Part shown: positions 12,484 through 24,719 of the stretch, piece after piece | Layout: each line of letters opens with the position of its first letter | How positions within the stretch are numbered: position 1 is the stretch's first letter | Source: Physcomitrium patens | Taxonomy: Eukaryota; Streptophyta; Bryopsida; Funariales; Funariaceae | Assembly (NCBI RefSeq): GCF_000002425.4 | Contig: NC_037273.1 | Span: forward strand, 4,117,521 to 4,181,520 | DNA length: 64,000 bases | Direction: 5' to 3' | Notes under the pieces: model-generated | Databases searched by the model: none | What the model was told of the DNA's origin: nothing | The model's input: only the letters and a program-made list of their open reading frames with translations | Position numbers and translations under genes: made by a program

Positions 12484-15400
12484 CTTGGTGACAATTGAAA
12501 ATCTGAATTAATTTAAAATATTCTAAATTTTTGTGATTTATATGTATAATCATATGATATATAGTATCTTCTAGCAAGTAACATCATTCTTGAAAAGAAT
12601 ATATAATTACAAGAAGCTCTTTATTATAAATCTAATAATTATTTTGTGTACTTATTAAAAATTTAGAATAAAATGTAGCAACATGGAAATTTTTAATATT
12701 TCCCATCTGTAATAGTATAGCTTATAATGTAAAGTCAAAAGTATCAGTCTTCAAATAAAAAGCTTTCATAAAATTTGGATGTATTAAAATTGGAATTGTA
12801 GAAAAATTTACTTTCAAATCTTATTAAACTCTTTGTATTTAAGTTTCTCATTCCAATTTGTCTTTAAATGTCAATTGAGTAAAAGGAGCAACAAGTGGGC
12901 AATAATTCTTCATAAATATTTGACAAAAATTAGAAAATCTAAGAAAATATTGTATATCTCATACTATCTTTGGAGTTTTTTACTCCATTACAACTTGAAT
13001 TTTTTTTGGATCCACCAATAAGCCATCATGGGATATAATATATTCAAAAAAATATATTTTTAATTGATGGAATATTTATTTTTTTAATTTGGCATATAAT
13101 CTTATATGTCATAATCTTTGCAAGACTAATCTTATATATTTTTTATATTCTTCAAGAGCATTGGAATAGATTAAATTATCATCAAGATAGTAGACAATAA
13201 ACTTATCTTGAAATTTTCAAAAAATATCATTTATTAAATATTAAAATATAATTGGAGCATCTATTAATCCAAAAGATATGACATTATATTTAAAATGTCT
13301 ATACCTTATCGAAAATATTATCTTTTGTTCATCTCTTTCTTTAATTTGTACCAAATTGTATGCTCCACAAAGATCTATTTTGTTATAGATCTTGGCTTGA
13401 CCAAGTTGCTCTAAAAACCCTGATATCAATGGTAATGGATAATGATTCTTTATTTTTATTTTATTGAGGCTTCAAAAATCAATATACATTTGTAAAAATC
13501 TATATTTTTTCTTTACAAAAATTATAGCTATATATACTATAGATTTTGAATACCAAATATAAATAAAATAAAATAAAAAATGATAAGATTTTTTTTAATA
13601 TAATCTTTCAATATTGGAAGTTCATTCTATGATAGATTGTAGATTAGGCCAAATAGTAATAGAATTCCTATTGAAAGATTGATGGTGCAATCATATAATC
13701 AATGCTTTGATAATATGTTAGCATTTTTTTTTTGAAGACAGCTTGAAACTCCTCATACTACTTTGGAATAGTTATTAGTGAGCTTATTCTTTCTTTAGCT
13801 AAGATTGTATAAATAGTACATGGCATTCTTTCTTAGCTATCTTTATAGAAGTCTTTATTCTAAGAAATGAAGATTTTATAGTTGATGACTTTTGGATAAG
13901 TTTTGTTTGAAGGAGTTCTATAAGAAATTCAATCTTATGAAACTTCCAATCTATAGATGGATTATATTTTTCTAGTGAAAAAAATTCTTAAATGATAGGA
14001 TTGAATAAGATTTTAATAATATTAAGTATTATTTTTCTATTATGGCCCATAAATGATATATCTAGTAATACAGTCTCATGAATAATATTCCTTGAAGATA
14101 AAGGTTGATAATCTATTACTTTTATGTATATAAGTTTTGACTTTTGTATTAGAAAATTTTTATGAAGTTTAAAAAACTCCTCATTTAAAAAAGAAGCAGA
14201 TGCTCTTAAATCTAATAATGCATTTATTTGAAGTTTTTGTAGGCTAAAAAATAAAGATATAATAAAAAAATGAGTAGATTGGATAAAGAAAGAGGGACCT
14301 TAATGAACTTGAGGTGTTGTAATGTCCAACCACATGGTTTCTGTTATAATTAGGTCTCTTTATTTTTGTCAATGATTGTACTCTTAATTTTGGTTGTACA
14401 TTGTTTTTTTAGATAGTTCTTACATTTATAGCCTCCTTCACCATAATACAAGCATAAGCCTTGTTCAAATCAATGCTTTGTTTCTTTTGTTGTAAGAAGT
14501 TTAAATCGTATTATATCAATTTACATATCCTTAGCTCCAAAAAGTAGAAGTAATATATTTGTTAAAACAACAAAGTACGAATTTCTAGTCTGTTGCTTTG
14601 TCAAAGTCTACAAGCATTGAACTTGATGCCACTGAAATAATTGATTATTATACTTCACATTTTGACTAATGGCTTCATTGAATATTTAAAGATTAGATAA
14701 TAATAGTAATAATATATCTTTTATATTCTCTCTTAATCTCTTATAAAATTAGCTCTTTTAGGCTTGTTTATCTCAAATGATGTTATAAGCCAATTGCCTA
14801 AAATTTGATGTATAAACTAATACAAAGCAAGATCTTTAGTGTAATGAGCAAATTTTTATTGTTATTAATTGGACCTTCTCATATTTTCTAAATACCTTCG
14901 CAAATGCTTCTAAAAAAGCTTCAATGTTGCTTAAGTTTGAAGATCTTCTCTCAAATAAAAGAATAAACCAAGATAATTCTTATCTTATGAGCAAGATTTC
15001 AACTAAACCAACTCATGACTACTATATTGGATAGTAATAAGGTTATAAAGAAGTTACCAATTGAATTTGGTTAATAAATCCTTGAAACTTAAAACATGTA
15101 TTATCAAATTTTTTTAAAAAACTAATCTAAGCTTCTTTATACTGTTGAATAGGTAAACTTTTTGTTGAGATATAAATGCCACCGCCTCCTTGAATGTAAA
15201 AGCTTAAAGAAGAGGTTGCATCACATGCTGAATTACTCTAAGTTTTGCATTACTATAAAATCTTGCAAAAAATCCTTCAATTTCAAAAAATTTATAAGAT
15301 AAGGCATTCAATGTGTTCATAATAGCATCTAATTTGGACTCAAAAGACTCAACTACATTAACATCTTTACCTCCAATCATCATGAAAGAAAAAAAAGAAA

Positions 15401-15529
15401 TTTTTGAACAATATTAATTTAGAGGAGGATTATCTACAATCTCTAAAGAGCTTTGATGTCTATAAAAAGAGAAGTAATCTACTCTCTATCAACAAGAATC
15501 AAGCTCTTATACTGACAAGAAGACAATCT
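12484..15529 (-). mobile_element. Older Ty3/gypsy copy (copy C), RNase H to gag, host of the element B insertion
   Basis: Resumes in RNase H right after element B. RT lies at about 12900-13620: the frame 13241-13429 carries GFLEQLGQAKIYNKIDLCGA and YNVISFGLIDAP, a damaged form of [11 protein letters not shown]. Protease remnants lie near 14080-14260, gag at 14330-15480, and a likely decayed initiator-Met-tRNA primer site on the minus strand near 15497-15516 (GTATAAGAGCTTG). It is more degraded than B, with long frames gone and AT content very high. Its own 5' LTR is not in the expected orientation; see the inverted LTR from 15530. Confidence 0.8.
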
Positions 15530-15745
15530 TGACAATTTATCTTAAATATACTATACAAAAAGTCAAACAAGAAGTAGATCAAAATAAATTTAATTTAATA
15601 ATATCTTATAGACAAGCTTCTTAGAAGCTTTATAGATAGAAGTTTGAATTTACACGTACTTATAGTTGATTGATAGATTAGAAACTTAATCAACAAATTA
15701 GTCACATGTCACATGTATTGGTAGTTTATATGAAAAAATATCAAA
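15530..15745 (+). repeat. First part of an inverted LTR (LTR E), split by element D
   Basis: Matches the reverse complement of the right half of element B's LTR, for example the stretch around AAGCTTCTTAGAAGCTTTAT at 15613-15632. It is therefore a plus-sense LTR of the same family. It breaks off near 15745 and resumes at 19974. The start near 15530 is approximate. Confidence 0.75.
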
Positions 15746-15894
15746 TTATTTCAAAAATTTAAGATCCTTCCAATCTACAACATAAGACTTTATCACAAAA
15801 TAGGACAAAATATACTAGAATAAAATTTAATAAAACTAAAAAAAATAGGATATGAAAGATAAAACTAAGAAAACAGAAATAGAATAGAACAAAT

Positions 15895-16281
15895 TTGAAC
15901 AAAAAGATGCAGAACCAAACTTTACTAAGAAAAAAGATTTGAAGCCATATCTGACGAAATGCTCCAAAAAGTCCCAACCAATCCTATTTAAATCTTGTCC
16001 TATCACCTTGGACTTTCTAGAATATTTTTAGGTAGTAGGCCCTATCAAAATAATCATATTAAATTCCTTTTCTAGAAGGTTCCATGGTAGGCTTCACTTA
16101 GATAACCATCCTAAGCCTTTTTCTAGAAGATTCTATAGTAGATTCTAATTAAATAATTATTCTAAATCTTTTTTAGAATATTCTACGGTAAATCATACCT
16201 CGTCAACTAAGCTAACTTTAATTCTAAAAACTTCTATGGTTCTAATTATCCATATAATTATCTTATCTATACCATATTACA
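15895..16281 (-). repeat. Left (3') terminal repeat of element D
   Basis: Starts near AACAAAAAGATGCAGAACC and ends ACCATATTACA. It matches 19590-19973 closely throughout, including repeated blocks of TCTAGAA...TTCTA...GATAACC type inside the repeat. Confidence 0.8.
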
Positions 16282-16289
16282 ATTAATCC

Positions 16290-19200
16290 CCCTCTACTAA
16301 TGCAGAACATCCTTGTTTTGTTCTCGATGGTATTTCCAAATTGTCTCTTGGTAATGGATGAGGTTTTTTATAGGTTTATACATTGCATCGTGAATGGCAT
16401 GACTTTTCTAAAGAACTTTGTATTAAAGTTGTAGATGTCCTCTGCCATGACGAAGGTAGCGATGCTCTAAAATGTTGTCTACTTTATATTTATATTGGTC
16501 ATTAATTACAACTATTAGTCATGGTAGTTGGTATCGATTTAAAAAGCACTTTGGCTCAGTATAAAATTTCTTTAGTTACAAAACATCGAAGACTGGATGG
16601 ACTTGAATATGTGGCGAAAGCTTCAAGCAATATACAATATCAGATATCATTGCAAAAATGAAAAAAGGTCCAAGCCACTAAGGTGCTAGTTTACAAATTT
16701 TGGTTGATGTACTAAGTATACAAATTGGAATTAGAGAATAACACTTGATCTCCCTCTCAGAAGGTCTTGTATTGCCAATGGTTATGTGCATACTGCTTCT
16801 ATCAATTCTGTGCAATAAAGAGGTAATGTTGTACCTCTTGTAAGGCCGTTGTATAAATTCTTCTATTGTTGGATTGTTGGTATCCATTGGACAATGGAGA
16901 GTTGGTGGCATAATGGAATACTGATTGATATTAAGGAAAATTGATAAATGACTAGTACTTACTTGAATACTATCATTATAAGCAAATTCCAAGGGCATCA
17001 AGTATTCATCCCAATCATTGTAATAAACTCCTACAAATGCCCACAACATATCCTCCATGATCCAATTTGCATGCTCTGTTTGCCCATCTGTTTGAAGATA
17101 AAAGACTCTAGATATGGCAAGTTGTGTGCCTACTGGCTTAAACAAAGCTTGTCAAAAACTTCCTACAAAGCATGGATCTCAATCTAAAATGATGACACGA
17201 AGTAATCTATAGTGATAAAAGATGATATCAAAGAAGACTTGTGTGAACATTGAAGCATCAATATGTGAGTGCACTACAACCAAGTAAAATTGTTTTAAGA
17301 GTCGATCCTCAAAGATACCAACCATAGTATGATTATGAAGGATTTGTAGCAAACATGTAATGAAATCCATAGTCAACTACTTCCAACATGCTATGGATAG
17401 CAAAATTGGCCACAATAGTTTAAAAGATGTTGTGTTGTGTACTTTGTTATGTTAACATAACTTACAAGAGCATACAAAGGTTCAAACATCACAATCCAAA
17501 CCTGCCTAAAATCATGTTTTGGAGATCCGTTCTAGGGTCTTATCCCATCTCAGATGTCCAAATATTAGGATATCTTATCTCTCTTTAAATATGCAGGTCT
17601 AGAATTTAGCATTGTCATGTACATAAATTTGCTTCTTGAAATAGAGCAAGCCTTCACTAAGAGTGTAATCTTGATATTGTATATTTCCCACCTTCAATCG
17701 ATTACTAAGCAACTTGAAATAAACATCGCATTGCATAGTTTCCTTCCATTCTACCTCTTTGATTAAAACTGAAATGATATTACTAATGATAGTAACTTTT
17801 GGCTTGTCTTCTAATTTGTCCTTCAAATCTGATTTTCGTAATAAATTTTCTTGCATAATATGTTGTCACCCTTTTTTGTACTCAAGGTAGATATCAAAAA
17901 GCTGCAAGTATTCTTCCCAACAATGATGGTGAAATTTTATATTTTTCATATATAAATCATATATCAAAGGTCGATGGTCAGTCCAAACAACCTTGGCTTC
18001 TTGTATAGATAGTGTTGCCACACCTTTATGGCATATACAATTGCTAATTGTTCCCGATCACATACAGAGTAATTACGCTTTGCTCTTCTGAGATTGAAGG
18101 CTCCTACCAAAGTCTTATTGAAGGACCTTTCCAATAGAAAATTTGGAAGCATTAATATCAAGCATATAAGGGAGATTAGAATCATATATTTGCAATATTG
18201 GAGCAGTAATGAGTGTCTCTTTCAACTTATTAAAGGAATTTTGTTTCTTTAATTTCCATTCAAATGGAGCACCCTTCTCTAATAGATTTGTGAATGAGAC
18301 AGCAATGTGAGTAAATTGCCAAACAAAACGATGATAGCATCCAGCAAGGCCTAAAAATGAACAAATTTCAGAAGCATCTTTTGGGGTTGGCCAATCCTCT
18401 ACTACTTTTACCATATCTTGTTCCATATGCATGCCTTTGGAGGACACCATATGCCCCAAAAAGGTGTCTTCCGACTTCCAAAGTTCACATTTTGATTGCT
18501 TGCAATAAAAGTAACTATCATGCAATCAACGTAGTACCTCTTATAGGTGTTGCTCATGCTCTTTAAGAGTTTTACTATATATGAGGATATCATCAATGAA
18601 GACAATTACATATTTGTTCAAAAGGTCTTAAAATAATATGTTCATATGATCCATGAAAGAGGCTGGAGTATTGGTGAGGCCAAACGATAAAACAAGCTAT
18701 TCAAAATGTCCATAATGCATACAAAATGCCATCTTTTTCACATCTTCTCTTGCAATAGGTATTTGCCAATAGCCGCTCCAAAGATCCAATTTATTAAAGA
18801 TGGTTGTACCTCAAAGTTAATCAAGAAGATTATCCATACGTAGAAGTAAATATGTATTTTTAATAGTCTATTTATTGAAACCTTCGTAGTCAATGTAAAG
18901 ACAAAGTCCACCATTTTTGTTAGGTGCAAAGAGTAGAAGTGTTTCTCATAGTGATGTGCTTTCTTGAATGAGGCCTTTTTCCAAAAGTTTCTCTAATGTC
19001 TTTTACAATTCTTCAAGTCTTTTGGTGCTAGGCGATAAATTGGTGGACTTGTTGGTTTGGCTCCAGATAATAGTTCTATTTGAAAAGAGGCACGTCAATT
19101 AGGAGGTACACTACTAGGTAGATTAATTGGAAAGGTATCTTGATATTCTCATATGAATTGTTTCCTCTGTTCTTTCCTTTCGACTGCCTTTTCTACCATT

Positions 19201-19560
19201 AATGTAAGATTTGGAACCACCATATATACCAGTTGTTCATGCTACAACTGTTTTTTCACAAAGGTCGTTCCTATAAGTAAGTCTTTGGTTGTAGATTGTC
19301 TTTTTTCTTCACTTGATGTGGAGGTGCAAAAAGTGACCTTACATCCTCCATCTTTAAAAGAAATTGTCTTTGCTATCTAATCAACTTGTTTATTTTTCAT
19401 CTCCAGCCATAGCATACCAAGGATAACATCATATCTTAGCTTTATTATTTTAAATCAATCCCTTAAGACGTAGATGTCTATCAGTTTCAAGGTTTTTTCT
19501 TCACATGTCTCATTCAATACGTTCTCTCAGTCATCTACAATGTATATACTTCCTCCTTTC
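16290..19560 (-). pseudogene. Broken pol of element D
   Basis: Minus-strand domains from low to high coordinate. Integrase is at 16678-17145 (LQTDGQTEHANWIMEDML, then PLEFAYNDS) and 17179-17376 (MDFITCLLQ). The zinc-finger region lies near 17480-17600 (GHLRWDKTLERIS). RNase H is at 17964-18185, and the RT connection at 18115-18525 (FLGHMVSSKG, FLGLAGCYHRFV). RT is at about 18560-19090 and keeps the active-site box [11 protein letters not shown] (plus 18574-18606). Protease and gag remnants lie up to about 19560. Stops and shifts occur throughout. RT and integrase differ clearly from elements A-C, so this is a different gypsy lineage. Confidence 0.88.
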
Positions 19561-19589
19561 ATTTCTTTAATTTTAATTCTTTGATTTCT

Positions 19590-19973
19590 AAACAAAAAGA
19601 TGCAGAACCAAACTTTACTAAGAAAAAGGGTCTAAAGCCATACCTTACCAAATGCCCCAAAAGGCCTTAGCCAATTCTATTTATACCTTGTCCTACCACC
19701 CTGGACTTTCTAGAATGTTCTTAGGTAGTAGGCACCACCTAGATAACCACCTTAAATTCTTTTTTTAAAGAATTCCATGATAGTCCCTACCTAGATAACC
19801 ACCTTAAGCCCTTTTTAGAAGGTTCTATGATAGATCCTACCTAAATAACTAGCCTAAATCCTTTCTAGAATATTCTACAATGGATCCTACTTGATAAACA
19901 AACCTAACTCCAATTCTAGAAACTTCCATGGTTCTAATTATTTATATAATTATCTTATCTATACCATGTTATA
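19590..19973 (-). repeat. Right (5') terminal repeat of element D
   Basis: Direct repeat of 15895-16281, ending ACCATGTTATA. The LTR E sequence resumes at 19974. Confidence 0.8.
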
Positions 19974-20310
19974 TTGTGGTACAAGATAATAATGTAGCGC
20001 ATATATAAGAAACTTTCCTTATAAGTTAAGACATGTATCTTACAAATTAGACAAATATTGGAGGTCTTATAGAATTTTTCCACATAGCTCTTAGTTAGAT
20101 AGTATATATGGAGGTAAGAGTAAAGCCTTCTTCATTCTTATGAATCCCATTTTAGTCATTAATCTTATTTTAAGATTCTTTAGTATTCTTGTCTTTGACA
20201 ATAGTCATCCTAGTTTTAATATTATATTAATTTTGAGTGAATATCTTATCTTTTCAAGTGATATAGGAGTACATTGAGTTCTTATTTATTTAAGTTTCAT
20301 ATCCTTGATA
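19974..20310 (+). repeat. Second part of the split, inverted LTR E
   Basis: Matches the reverse complement of the left 60% of element B's LTR, from the ATGTAGCGCATA block to the terminal CATATCCTTGATA. With 15530-15745 it sums to about 553 bp, against 550 bp for the intact LTR, so LTR E was essentially complete before element D landed. Confidence 0.8.
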
Positions 20311-22140
20311 TGTGAAGTAGAATCCTACAATGAGATTGTAATTTTGGAGTACGTGAATTGAACTAATATAGGATAGGAATGCACATCTAAAAATGTGCTA
20401 CATCAAGTGGAATTTGAAGGCCTTAAGCATAATGATAAAAATAATAATAATAATATTTTTTTTTTTTTTGTTGGAGCTAATTAATAAATGATACATATAG
20501 AATTTTGAAAGGAAATCTAAATAGGGCTTAGATAGGATTAAAATAGGAAGAGTTAAGTTAGGATATATCAAAAGTATATGTGTAGGTAGATGTGTTAGAA
20601 ATGTACAAGTGATTAGCTAGAGGCTAAGAAGTGTAGCTGCATTTTGAAATCATAACAAGTATTCTTTTGTACATGTCTTGAAGTCAAAACTCTTCCATTA
20701 CTCACCTATTTAAATTTCTGTAAATTTTTGTAAAAAATTGTCAACAATGAGATAAATATCTTAGTGTGCAAATGTAATCTAGACTTTTATTTTGCTGACA
20801 AACTTCATCTATTCAAGTACAGGCTATAAATTGCACTGAAGCGAGTAGTTAATATTGAAAAGCACCACAAAATTTAAATAAATTAATGATCCAATTGAAT
20901 AAGAGTATTCCTTAAACATAAATTGTGTTTTTAGAACTGTCTTAAATTTTTTCTTTGAGTGATGCTTCTAGACATATTGCAATTTTTTATCTGCTTTCTT
21001 ATAATAAATGGCAAAAGATATAGTATATTGAATACTGCAAAAAGTTTCAAAATTTTCCATGCAATTTTACACTGTGAAGAATATGTTGAACATCTCTTGA
21101 TTTTGTTTAGTTTCACGAGTCTTTGTACTTCAACATTAGTTTAAGATGAATCAAGAACCTAGACTAAATAAAATACAGATGAAATTGTGATAATGAATTG
21201 TGATAATAAATGACAACAACTCAAAAATTTACATTTATGTATGTGTATGTTAATTTAATTAAAGATGTTATTTATTTGCAGCAAATTAAGCGAATAAATT
21301 TTCCTTGAAAATAAAAAAATAGATATATGACAATAAATATGAATTATAAAAATTTAAAATTAATTTGTGTTTGAGATAAAAATCAAATTCTTTTCTTGAT
21401 GCCATGTAAAATTGTCATTAATACATGAAAATTGAAAAACATTTATCATACATCATGTGGTTGGTATTCTACATAATTGATAAAGTCAATTCTCAAATAT
21501 CAAATACTTAAATTCATGAAATGATGAAATTTCTTTGCAAGAATTATAAATGTATATAATGTACTGAATATACAAAATTAAATGTTCACGATGTTTCTAA
21601 AATATCAAACAGTATCTTCATATATAGGTTTGAAAACCTGTTGTAAAGTCAACAAATATTTATACCAGTTTGATATGCTTAAAAAGTTTAATTCTTGAAT
21701 TTTAATTTAGAAATGTTTTATTTTAAATATATATATATATATATATATATATAAACGTGAATACTTTCATGTTTCTGATAGAAAAAATCTATCTGATTGA
21801 TACCAACAATGAAAGAAATAAAAACGAGTTATTATTAATTAATTTTTTTAAATCATCAATAATAACATTTTATTTATTGAAAATATGTAAACAGATAAAA
21901 AAAAAAGCAGATTGGCTTGTTTTATACAGTTAATGCAGTTAATTGTACATGACCTGATTTGTAAAAGGTAAATTATTTGCTGTAATATTTCCTAAATCTA
22001 CCTTTTTATTTTTATTTTTGTTTCTAGACTATGTTGTTATATTAATATAGAGGCAGTTTTGAAAGAACCTGATTGTAGAATTTTCCTTCTAATGTGCAAA
22101 GTAAAATGCTAAAGAAGCTGAGATCCTGATATCGACAAAC
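20311..22140. other. AT-rich intergenic DNA without a recognisable gene
   Basis: Very AT-rich with a T run at about 20459-20469 and a TA run near 21727-21752. The longest frames are about 61 codons and show no family features. No gene, RNA or retroelement domain seen. Confidence 0.7.
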
Positions 22141-22507
22141 TAAAAATCCGTGACATCCGTGACACGGGTTCAGCTAGTGACATACCAAACGTGTAAGGAA
22201 CCGAGACATGAAAAATGGCATTCAAGACGACCCCGTGTGAAAAGGATCAGGCGGAGGAGGAGGGGAAGGGGTGCGCGGGTGGACGGGCCGGGTGGCATAG
22301 AGGCGCGGGTGACTCGGCCCGGGCAAGGTCTAGTTCATTCGGAACCATCGCCAGAGCCTACACAAACGAGACGGGATCGTCGTCTTCGACGAAGAATCCG
22401 ACCCACCCCCCCCCACTATAATTTCGCTGTGTGAGTTGCAATCCTTGGACGCTACTTGGGGTTCTGATCTTGCGTGATACGTCTTCGCAGTGTTGGTTTT
22501 TGTCGGT
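22141..22507 (+). promoter_or_regulatory. GC-rich leader/promoter region of the cytochrome b5 gene
   Basis: Composition switches sharply from AT-rich to GC-rich about 370 bp before the cytochrome b5 ATG, with GGAGGAGG and GGGCCGGG blocks and a CCCACCCCCCCCC tract near 22400-22418. No TATA box is evident. Role inferred from position. Confidence 0.4.
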
Positions 22508-23423
22508 ATGGCGTCGAATGAGGCAAAGGAAGTAGTTTTCAGTGCTGAGGAAGTGCAGCGGCACGTCTCACCGGGTGACTGCTGGATAATCGTGCGTGGG
22601 AAGGTGGGTTTGCTCGCTGCAGGATAAAAGACCTCATGGTCGGGTTTCTGGGATTGCATTCCCTGCTTCCCGCATATCCGTAATCATCGAATTCGTGTTT
22701 GGTTTGTTTGTTTGTTTGGTTCTCCGTTTTATTACAGTCTTTGGATGTGTTTTGGATGGCGATCGTTTGAGTTTTGTGCGGCCATGGCAGGTGTACGATA
22801 TATCGACGTTTATGGATGACCACCCCGGGGGTGATGACGTGCTTTTGCAAGCTGCAGGTCTGGTTTATACTGAGTCGTGGAGTTTCTCTGATTTGTTGTA
22901 GTTTTTTTGGGTATTTTTGGTGGTTTAGTCGAGATATTTTTGCGTGGATGATTGGAAGGTAGGTCCAGGCTGAGGACGTTTCCGATCATGCTTGCATTGT
23001 GTGAGATTAGGAACCATATATGTGGTAGACATGCTTTCATTGGTTTCAGTATTTGGGTCCTCAGTCTGGAGCTGGTGTTGAATATTTCAGCTGTCTAAAC
23101 TTCTAGCTTGTTGCTATTACTTGTTTCTATTAGGACGAGATGCTACGGAAGAATTTGACAACGTGGGGCACAGTAAGGCTGCCATTGCGCAAATGGAAAC
23201 CTTTCATGTTGGGGAGTGCCCGGAGGTGTTGAAAAAGAACCTAGCTACTGAGGAAGGAGTTGAAAGTGAAACTCGCAAATCTACGTACAAAATAGGGATA
23301 TGGAGTAAGATCTTCGAGTTTATGGTGCCTGCTCTGCTTCTGGGAGTTGCGTTTGCTCTCAGGAACTTTGGCAAGAACAGCGATTTCGTTCAGAATGATG
23401 CATGCATGTTAAAACAAGAATAA
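22508..23423 (+). CDS. CYB5: Cytochrome b5, tail-anchored ER form (3 exons)
   Basis: Haem protein that passes electrons to fatty-acid desaturases, hydroxylases and P450s on the cytosolic face of the ER. Exons 22508-22603, 22791-22857 and 23134-23423 join in frame to 150 residues, a normal length. The start MASNEAKEVVFSAEEVQRHV is the first ATG before the conserved helix. Both axial haem ligands are present: His in MDDHPGGDD (exon 2) and His in NVGHSKAA (exon 3). The AAGRDATEEF motif spans the exon 2/3 junction. A single hydrophobic segment near the C-terminus (FEFMVPALLLGVAFAL) is the membrane anchor. It is followed by a polar tail of about 20 residues (ending ACMLKQE), longer than the few residues usual for this family. 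Splice sites are AAG/GTGGGT..GCAG, GCAG/GTCTGG..TTAG. Confidence 0.93.
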
Positions 23424-24719
23424 AAACGTTTACTCTTGCGAGCATAACAGAATGTGGTAAAGTGAATAGCCTGGAGTATCACTAAGCTGATTGTGGAAGA
23501 ATCCTATGTGATGTTCTACTCCTTGCAGTTCCAGACCTTGCTGCATGAGTCATGATCACAAGTATGTGGTCCATTTTACGGACTGTACTCAATTTTGGGA
23601 ATTTATAATGTCACGTTTGAGTCGCTAGGGTGACAATGTCATGAAACTTTGTTTATAACCAAGGTGCTATGGATCGGATAGTGCAATCATGTGTAAGTCA
23701 CGATGCTGATTGATTCAACTGGCATTCTTAGCCGAAACTTTTCATGGAAAAATCAGCAAATATGCATTTACGCAACTATTAACTACGTCATCTAAAGAAG
23801 AATGTAAAATATTTGAATTTCAAACTTTGTCTTCAATACTTGTAGTTCACCATGTGTACAGCATGTTTTGACGTCTTGGTGAAACTGCTTTTAAATAACC
23901 GCTGCAGCTCAACTGAGAATGTCTGCAAGGAGCTACAATCTCTCGTTTTAAATTATAAATGTTGATGCTTGAGACGCTGAAATAAACACTAGGGGTAGTA
24001 CATGTCCAAATCGAAATTATTTGCTACCAACTTGAACAGTCTGGGTATCACGGACGAACCTTTTCACTCAACGAGGGAGGTTGCTCTCTTGCTGCCATTA
24101 CGAACGGGGAAGTGAACTCGTTGCGTTGAGTAAAACCAATCTTTCGTTCAAAGCTACCTTTCAAGTATGTGGTCCATGTTACGAAACATTGTAAGCGTTG
24201 ATTTTAGGGCCCTTCTGATCACATCTGCATTTAAACGACGTATTAGTATCTTTTGTGTGTGACGACATATTCTCGTCCTACCCAGATATAGACGATTGTT
24301 TGAAGATCTCGACTCCATATGAACAAAGTACGTATCTTTCCGAAGAAATGATGCTTGTGTGGAGCAACGTGCTCTGCAGTTAACAATGTTTGTTTGAGAG
24401 GAATTCATCACGTTTCAGGCATTCCGCCAGTTCTTCGAAAGATTCACGTGGCTCGTACTAATTGTACCGATTACTTATGTCAACTGGGTTGCCTTAAGAA
24501 GCGATAAACTATCACATAAGTTACCGAATAAGATGGTTACAATTCGCATATAGACTGAATTTAGGGATAACAGCACCAGGGAGAAGACGTCTTTGGAGAA
24601 AATGAAAATCCTGTCAATTAGTATCCTGATGGTACGCAGACATAAAATTCCAAGTCTTACTGCGAAATGAAGAACAAGTTTTAAATGGATCCTTTCATGA
24701 CAATTCTGGGTTATCTTAC
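23424..24719. other. Intergenic / 3' flanks of cytochrome b5 and the BAG gene
   Basis: Moderate GC, no convincing coding frame. Likely contains the 3' end of the cytochrome b5 transcript (an AATAAA occurs at about 23980) and, on the minus strand, the remaining short coding end and 3' leader of the BAG gene. The 85-codon minus frame at 24154-24411 shows no recognisable family. Confidence 0.45.

Larger units (their letters stand above)
15746..19973 (-). mobile_element. Second-family Ty3/gypsy element (element D) inserted in LTR E
   Basis: Internal region about 16290-19590 on the minus strand with direct repeats at both ends (15895-16281 and 19590-19973). A purine-rich tract on the minus strand, GTAGAGGGGGATT (plus 16284-16296), lies next to the left repeat, as expected for a 3' LTR. 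The flanking LTR E sequence reads across the element, which shows insertion after LTR E was in place. The left boundary is uncertain: 15746-15894 belongs neither clearly to LTR E nor to the right-hand repeat. Confidence 0.8.

Noticed and set aside
24154..24411. 85-codon minus-strand frame as the 3' exon of the BAG gene
   Set aside because: No BAG-family similarity, and the gene's frame after the strong donor stops earlier with every nearby acceptor.
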